Shown here: in pieces, positions 22,529 to 26,204 of the stretch
How positions within the stretch are numbered: position 1 is the first letter of the stretch
Layout of the letters: each line of letters begins with the position of its first letter
Assembly (NCBI GenBank): GCA_964605775.1
Contig: CAZSDU010000031.1
Coordinates: 1 to 26,204 of the forward strand
Length of the DNA stretch: 26,204 bases
Direction: 5' to 3'
DNA from: CAZSDU01 sp964605775
Lineage (GTDB): Bacteria > Bacteroidota > Bacteroidia > Bacteroidales > FEN-979
The notes under the pieces: generated by a model
Database searches by the model: none
What the model was told of the DNA's origin: nothing
What the model saw: the letters and a program-made list of their open reading frames with translations, nothing else
Position numbers and translations under genes: made by a program

Positions 22529-22584
22529 GATTTACGATTTACGATTTACGATTTACGATTTGCGATTTACGATTTACGATTTAC
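22529..22584 (-). repeat. GATTTAC heptamer array (8 units)
   Basis: Eight 7-bp units (one GATTTGC), read as GTAAATC on the gene strand. It fills the moaC to MOSC-MogA gap completely. The moaC TAA stop and its last three codons (RKS) are within the array. A degenerate run of similar sequence is at 23045-23075. Confidence 0.95.
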
Positions 22585-23038
22585 GATATTCTTTTTTCGT
22601 TTTTTCTACCAGCCGGATATTTCCGATGAGCATATTTTTATCCACGGCCTTGCACATATCATACATGGTCAGCAGGGCGATGCTTACGGCAGTAAGGGCT
22701 TCCATTTCGATACCGGTGCTTCCGGTACAGCGGGCCAGGCTGGTGATGTTCACCCCGGTTTCATCCAATGCTGCATGCACTTCAATTTTGGTGATCATCA
22801 GCGGATGGCATAATGGGATCAGTTCGCTGCAGCGTTTACCCCCCTGTATCCCGGCAATTTCGGCAACAGTCAGCACATCGCCTTTTTTCATTTTATTTTC
22901 CCTGATCAATTCCAATGTTTCAGCCGAAAGCCGGATATGCCCTTCTGCCCTGGCTGTTCTGATTTGCGGAGGTTTATGACTGACATCCACCATATTGGAT
23001 TTCCCCTCCTCAGTGATATGGGTTAATTTTTTAATCAT
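22574..23038 (-). CDS. moaC: Cyclic pyranopterin monophosphate synthase
   Basis: MoaC of 154 residues. It converts the MoaA product (3',8-cyclo-dihydro-GTP) to cyclic pyranopterin monophosphate. Motifs: MVDVSHKPPQIRTARAEG, IAGIQGGKRCSELIPLCHPL (active-site region), VTSLA-like VNITSLARCTGSTGIEMEALTA, and MYDMCKAVDKNM. The length is normal. MIKKLTHITEEG before the conserved MVDVS core is a plausible short N-terminus. It is separated from moaA by a 48-bp gap containing a degenerate GATTTAC-like run. The C-terminal RKS and stop derive from the heptamer array. Confidence 0.97.
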   Translation of the reverse strand: MIKKLTHITEEGKSNMVDVSHKPPQIRTARAEGHIRLSAETLELIRENKMKKGDVLTVAEIAGIQGGKRCSELIPLCHPLMITKIEVHAALDETGVNITSLARCTGSTGIEMEALTAVSIALLTMYDMCKAVDKNMLIGNIRLVEKTKKEYRKS

Positions 23039-23086
23039 AATAGATTGTTAAATCGTAAATCTAAAATCTAACATTGTAAATTCCAT

Positions 23087-23887
23087 TCATCCTCCAATAT
23101 TATGAAATTTATTTAAATTATTCACCGAACCTTGTTTGGGTTTCATCTTCACGGCTTCTTTCAATGCTGCTTTTATTCCCAAGGTATGGATATCGAATTC
23201 CAGATCATCGAAAAGGCAGGGTTTGATTTTCCCGTCTGGGGTTAGCCGTAGCCTGTTACAGCTCAAACAATCGCCCCCTTTCCCGCCTTCCACCACCGTA
23301 AAACAGCCTCTTTCCAGGTCCATTTCATGAATAAATCGGGCTTCCAATCCGTTTTTCAGACAGAATTCTTTGACCTGTAGTGCATCTTGTTCAAGAGAGG
23401 AATTTTTCACCACGCAATTGATTTTCAACGGTGATAGTCCGGCTTTTTTTGCTGCCTCAATTCCCCTGAACACTTGATTGATATCTCCTCCCCGGGTGAG
23501 GGTGGAGAATTTCTCTGCATCCGCGGTATCCAGGCTGATATTGATGCGGTGAAGTCCTGCTTGTGCCAGGGGTTCGGCGAATTCTTCTAATAAAATCCCG
23601 TTGGTGGTTAAACCCAGGTCGCGAATTCCGCTGATCCCGGCAATCTTGGTGACCAGTCCAACTACCCCTTTTCTGACCAATGGCTCACCTCCTGTGATAC
23701 GCACTTTGTCGATGCCCAGCGCCACTGCTTCTTTCACTACTTCCACGATTTTCTCAAAAGAAAGAATATCGTTATGCGGCAGGAGTTTAATGCCTTCAGC
23801 CGGCATGCAGTAAGTACAGCGAAGGTTACAGCGGTCGGTAACGGAGATCCTGAGGTAGTTGATGTTGCGGTTATAGCAATCGTACAT
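23087..23887 (-). CDS. moaA: Short-form GTP 3',8-cyclase MoaA
   Basis: Radical SAM enzyme of 266 residues for the first step of molybdopterin synthesis. The N-terminal cluster motif CNLRCTYCM is present, then TGGEPLVRKG and ISLDTAD. The C-terminal second 4Fe-4S motif CLSCNRLRLTPDGKIKPC and the terminal GG are present. Typical MoaA is about 320-330 residues. Here RFIHEMDLERG runs almost straight into the second cluster, lacking roughly 50 residues. The ATG at 23885-23887 (MYDCYNRNINYLRIS) is preferred over the upstream frame to 24007, which lies in moeA coding DNA. An AAGGAG-like ribosome site precedes it, and it overlaps the moeA 3' end by 17 nt, so translation is probably coupled. Confidence 0.88.
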   Translation of the reverse strand: MYDCYNRNINYLRISVTDRCNLRCTYCMPAEGIKLLPHNDILSFEKIVEVVKEAVALGIDKVRITGGEPLVRKGVVGLVTKIAGISGIRDLGLTTNGILLEEFAEPLAQAGLHRINISLDTADAEKFSTLTRGGDINQVFRGIEAAKKAGLSPLKINCVVKNSSLEQDALQVKEFCLKNGLEARFIHEMDLERGCFTVVEGGKGGDCLSCNRLRLTPDGKIKPCLFDDLEFDIHTLGIKAALKEAVKMKPKQGSVNNLNKFHNIGG

Positions 23888-25043
23888 GCAGCTGTTCTCC
23901 TTTTTGTATTTCCGTGATTCCCGGTTCAAGGGCGATGATGCCATGAGCGGAGGTATAGGCGTGAATATGAGCGGAACCATGATATTCCAGAGGAAATATT
24001 TCTCCATGGATAAGGCGCACCGGTATCATGGCTTTCCTGACAGATTTCTTCCGGCAATAAGGGACACCCATCGGAAGGATCACTTCAGGGGAAGATGAAA
24101 TATATCCCATCAGTTTCAGCAGAAAGGGACGGATCAATATTTCGAATAACACAAAAGAGGAAACTGGATTCCCTGGTAATCCAAACACAAATTGGTCTCC
24201 TTTTCGGCCGAAAACAGTAGGCTTTCCAGGTTGAATGGCGATGCTATTAAAGAGGATGTCCAGCCCTGATTGCTGAAAGATTTCCGGGACAAAGTCAAAA
24301 TCCCCCATGGATACCCCGCCGCTCAGGAGGAGGACATCGTTTTCCTTCATTGCCATCTCCATGATTTGCTTAAGGCTTTCTTTGGTATCCAGGGCGATAC
24401 CGTAATATTTTCCCGGAACATTAAGTTGCTCGAGTTGAGCCAGGATCTGCCATGCATTAGAGTTCCTGATCATGGCTTCCCTGGGGAAGGTATCAGGCTC
24501 TGTAAGTTCATTTCCTGTAGCGATGACTCCGACCCTGGGCCGGCATGAAACCAGAGGATGAGTGATACCAACGGAGGCCATGACGGCAATTTGAGCAGGG
24601 GTGATGCGGTAGCCACGGCTCAGGACAAGCTGACCCTTTTTCAGGTCTTCGCTTTTCAGACAAATGTTGGCTGAGGTTCTTCCCTTTGTAAAAACAACTT
24701 TCCCATGAATGTTGGTTTCTGTATCTTCAACCATGATAACCGTATCGCATCCCTTGGGGATCATGGAGCCGGTCATGATTTTTGAACATTTTCCTTCGGT
24801 GACCGTCAGAATCGGGATTTTTCCGGCAGTGATTGTCTCAATAACGCATAAGGGCATATGCAGATCGTTTCTCCGGCAGGCATAACCATCTACGGCCGAT
24901 TTATCGAAGGGAGGCATATCCATATCCGAATAAATATCCTCGGCCAGGATACGGTTTAAGGAATCCATAAAAGGAACTTTTTCGGTCATCCCTTTACATT
25001 CCTGGGAAAGTACGGTTTCATATGCTTCTTCAAATAGGATCAT
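23871..25043 (-). CDS. moeA: Molybdopterin molybdenumtransferase MoeA
   Basis: MoeA of 390 residues. It inserts molybdate into adenylylated molybdopterin. Motifs: PPFDKSAVDGYA (N-terminal domain), GCDTVIMVEDTE, RPRVGVIATGNELTEP, LLSGGVSMGDFDFV and FGLPGNPVSSFV. The C-terminal domain IV is present (PVRLIHGE, HIHAYTSAHGII). Normal length. Starts 21 nt after modC stop and overlaps moaA by 17 nt, making a compact unit. Confidence 0.97.
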   Translation of the reverse strand: MILFEEAYETVLSQECKGMTEKVPFMDSLNRILAEDIYSDMDMPPFDKSAVDGYACRRNDLHMPLCVIETITAGKIPILTVTEGKCSKIMTGSMIPKGCDTVIMVEDTETNIHGKVVFTKGRTSANICLKSEDLKKGQLVLSRGYRITPAQIAVMASVGITHPLVSCRPRVGVIATGNELTEPDTFPREAMIRNSNAWQILAQLEQLNVPGKYYGIALDTKESLKQIMEMAMKENDVLLLSGGVSMGDFDFVPEIFQQSGLDILFNSIAIQPGKPTVFGRKGDQFVFGLPGNPVSSFVLFEILIRPFLLKLMGYISSSPEVILPMGVPYCRKKSVRKAMIPVRLIHGEIFPLEYHGSAHIHAYTSAHGIIALEPGITEIQKGEQLHVRLL

Positions 25044-25064
25044 GGCTGAGCATGGTATAAATTG

Positions 25065-26117
25065 CTAATCGGGAATGAATTTGATTGCGGATGTCTTGAA
25101 ATGAATCCAGATTTTTTTACCGATGGAAAGGTCCATTTTTTTTGCAGATTCCAGCGTGATCAGGGCATAAATGGGAATGCCGATATGGGTACAAACCTCC
25201 ATCCCCAGGGGTGTGGGGACGATTTCCAGAATGTTGCCTGAGAAATTATTCAGGGCGCTGGTTTCCACCGGTCCATTGGAAAGCAAAATATCCTCACCCC
25301 TGATAACGATAAATCCCTTTTCGGCAGGCGTTTCAGGGTTAACAAACATCGTGGGACCATTTTCCGGAATGGCAAGGTAAAATCCTTCTCCCTTTTCAAG
25401 GGTGACAGGGATAAAATTTTTTATTCCCATGAAATGAGCTACGAACTCAGAACGGGGATGATGAAAAATTTCCTGCGGCCGTCCTTGCTGTATCAGTTTT
25501 CCCTGGTGAAAAACGGCAATACGCGTTGCCAGCGCCAGGGCTTCCTCATAATCGTGGGTGACATGGAAAATGGTTTGTCCTCCCTTGTGGATCTTCCGCA
25601 GTAGCGCCCTGAGTTCGCTTTTTATTTTTGAATCGAGAGATACCAGGGGTTCATCCAGCAAGAGGATTCGAGGCTGCTGTACCAGGGTGCGGGCCAGGGC
25701 CACCCTTTGCAGTTCGCCACCGGAAAGAGTGTCCGGTTGACGGCTGAGGAGTTCTCTGATGCTGAGCAAGTCAGCAATCTGTTCAATTTTCAGGCTTTTT
25801 TCTGATGCTGAAAGTGCCCGGCCATGCAAGGAATAGGCGATATTTTCACGAACATTCAGGTGAGGGAAAACAGCATGATCCTGAAATACAAGTCCTACAC
25901 CACGATGCTGTATCTTTTCGCGGGTGATATCTTTGTTTTCAAGGATAACAGAACCCTGATCAGGGCTGATCAATCCGGCTATGGTTTCCAGCAATACAGA
26001 CTTCCCTGCACCCGATTCCCCCAGGAGAACAAAATATTCCCCTGCAGCCACCGACAACGAAACCTCCTTCAACTCAAAATCCTTGAACTTCTTTGATATG
26101 TTATTGATCACCAACAT
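25065..26117 (-). CDS. modC: Molybdate/tungstate ABC transporter ATP-binding protein
   Basis: ATPase of 350 residues that powers molybdate (or tungstate) import with a ModB-type permease. Walker A GESGAGKS, Q-loop VFQDHAVFPHLNV, signature TLSGGELQRVALART, Walker B ILLLDEPLVSLD and H-loop HVTHD are present. Residues about 285-350 form a TOBE/MOP-like oxyanion-sensing domain (SGNILEIVPTPLGMEV). The position next to moeA and moaA supports molybdate over other substrates. The ATG at 26115-26117 is preferred to the GTG at 26130-26132, which lies in the edge of the octamer array. No stop-free extension into the array exists on this strand. modA and modB are probably beyond the right edge. Confidence 0.88.
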   Translation of the reverse strand: MLVINNISKKFKDFELKEVSLSVAAGEYFVLLGESGAGKSVLLETIAGLISPDQGSVILENKDITREKIQHRGVGLVFQDHAVFPHLNVRENIAYSLHGRALSASEKSLKIEQIADLLSIRELLSRQPDTLSGGELQRVALARTLVQQPRILLLDEPLVSLDSKIKSELRALLRKIHKGGQTIFHVTHDYEEALALATRIAVFHQGKLIQQGRPQEIFHHPRSEFVAHFMGIKNFIPVTLEKGEGFYLAIPENGPTMFVNPETPAEKGFIVIRGEDILLSNGPVETSALNNFSGNILEIVPTPLGMEVCTHIGIPIYALITLESAKKMDLSIGKKIWIHFKTSAIKFIPD

Positions 26118-26128
26118 CTTTTCATATT

Positions 26129-26204
26129 TCACTAACTCACCAACTCACTAACTCACCAACTCACCAACTCACCAACTCACCAACTCACCAGCTCACCAAC
26201 TCAC
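26129..26204 (+). repeat. CTCACCAA octamer array, right edge
   Basis: About nine and a half 8-bp units with three variants (TCACTAAC twice, TCACCAGC once) running to the last base. It lies directly upstream of modC and is on the same strand orientation as the array at the left edge. Confidence 0.95.

Noticed and set aside
23888..24007. N-terminal extension of MoaA
   Set aside because: It lies in moeA coding sequence in another frame, and MoaA proteins begin close to the NYLRISVTDRCN motif.

Overview
The window looks like chromosomal DNA from an anaerobic or fermentative Bacteroidota, probably close to the Bacteroidales. The evidence is as follows. Most genes are preceded by the Bacteroidota-type -7 promoter element TAnnTTTG, several with TTG/TTTG about 19-20 nt upstream. 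There is a full-length pyruvate:ferredoxin oxidoreductase. A DHOD-like flavoprotein follows it. An OmpA/TPR outer-membrane protein, a MutS/MutS2 pair, a bacteroidete-type SppA and a deoxynucleoside kinase are also present. No phage, integrase or transposase gene was seen, and gene content is mostly housekeeping.

Layout, left to right. The 3' part of a lysophospholipid acyltransferase-like gene runs off the left edge. A minus-strand pair follows (small unknown protein plus DUF5674), divergent from engB. Next come a minus-strand carboxyltransferase and biotin-carrier pair (acyl-CoA carboxylase type), then minus-strand mutS2. Plus-strand nifJ and a DHOD-like gene converge on sppA. Plus-strand glucosaminidase, folK and deoxynucleoside kinase converge on the large OmpA/TPR gene. 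Then trmH (SPOUT methyltransferase) is divergent from mutS, followed by tRNA-Gly(GCC) and tRNA-Leu(UAA). The right end is a minus-strand molybdenum-cofactor operon read as modC, moeA, moaA, moaC, then a MOSC-MogA fusion, presumably with molybdate permease genes beyond the right edge.

The striking feature is pervasive low-copy repeat DNA of at least seven families: an 8-mer CTCACCAA; an ATTCCTA/C type; a GCGATAAGCGATAG type; a 7-mer GATTTAC; a GGATGCAGG/GGTCGCTTCGCTCC type; a GGCAGGCAGG type; and a palindrome centred on CCCTCCCTACCAGTAGGGAGGG-like DNA. They fill many intergenic gaps, lie in predicted 5' leaders between promoter and start codon, abut or supply stop codons, and form inverted repeats between convergent genes. 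Most notably they sit in frame inside essential or conserved genes (EngB, MutS2 three times, FolK, a TrmH-family enzyme, the acyltransferase, possibly MutS), adding apparently tolerated peptides at domain loops. This resembles in concept the palindromic elements inside Rickettsia genes, but uses several unrelated short families and simple tandem units. It is the best candidate here for an undescribed phenomenon.

How the genes work together: nifJ with the DHOD-like gene suggests fermentative pyruvate oxidation and electron transfer. The carboxylase pair suggests propionyl/methylmalonyl-CoA metabolism. The mod/moe/moa block makes and supplies the molybdenum (or tungsten) cofactor. MutS handles mismatch repair, and MutS2 is usually linked to suppression of recombination or ribosome rescue.
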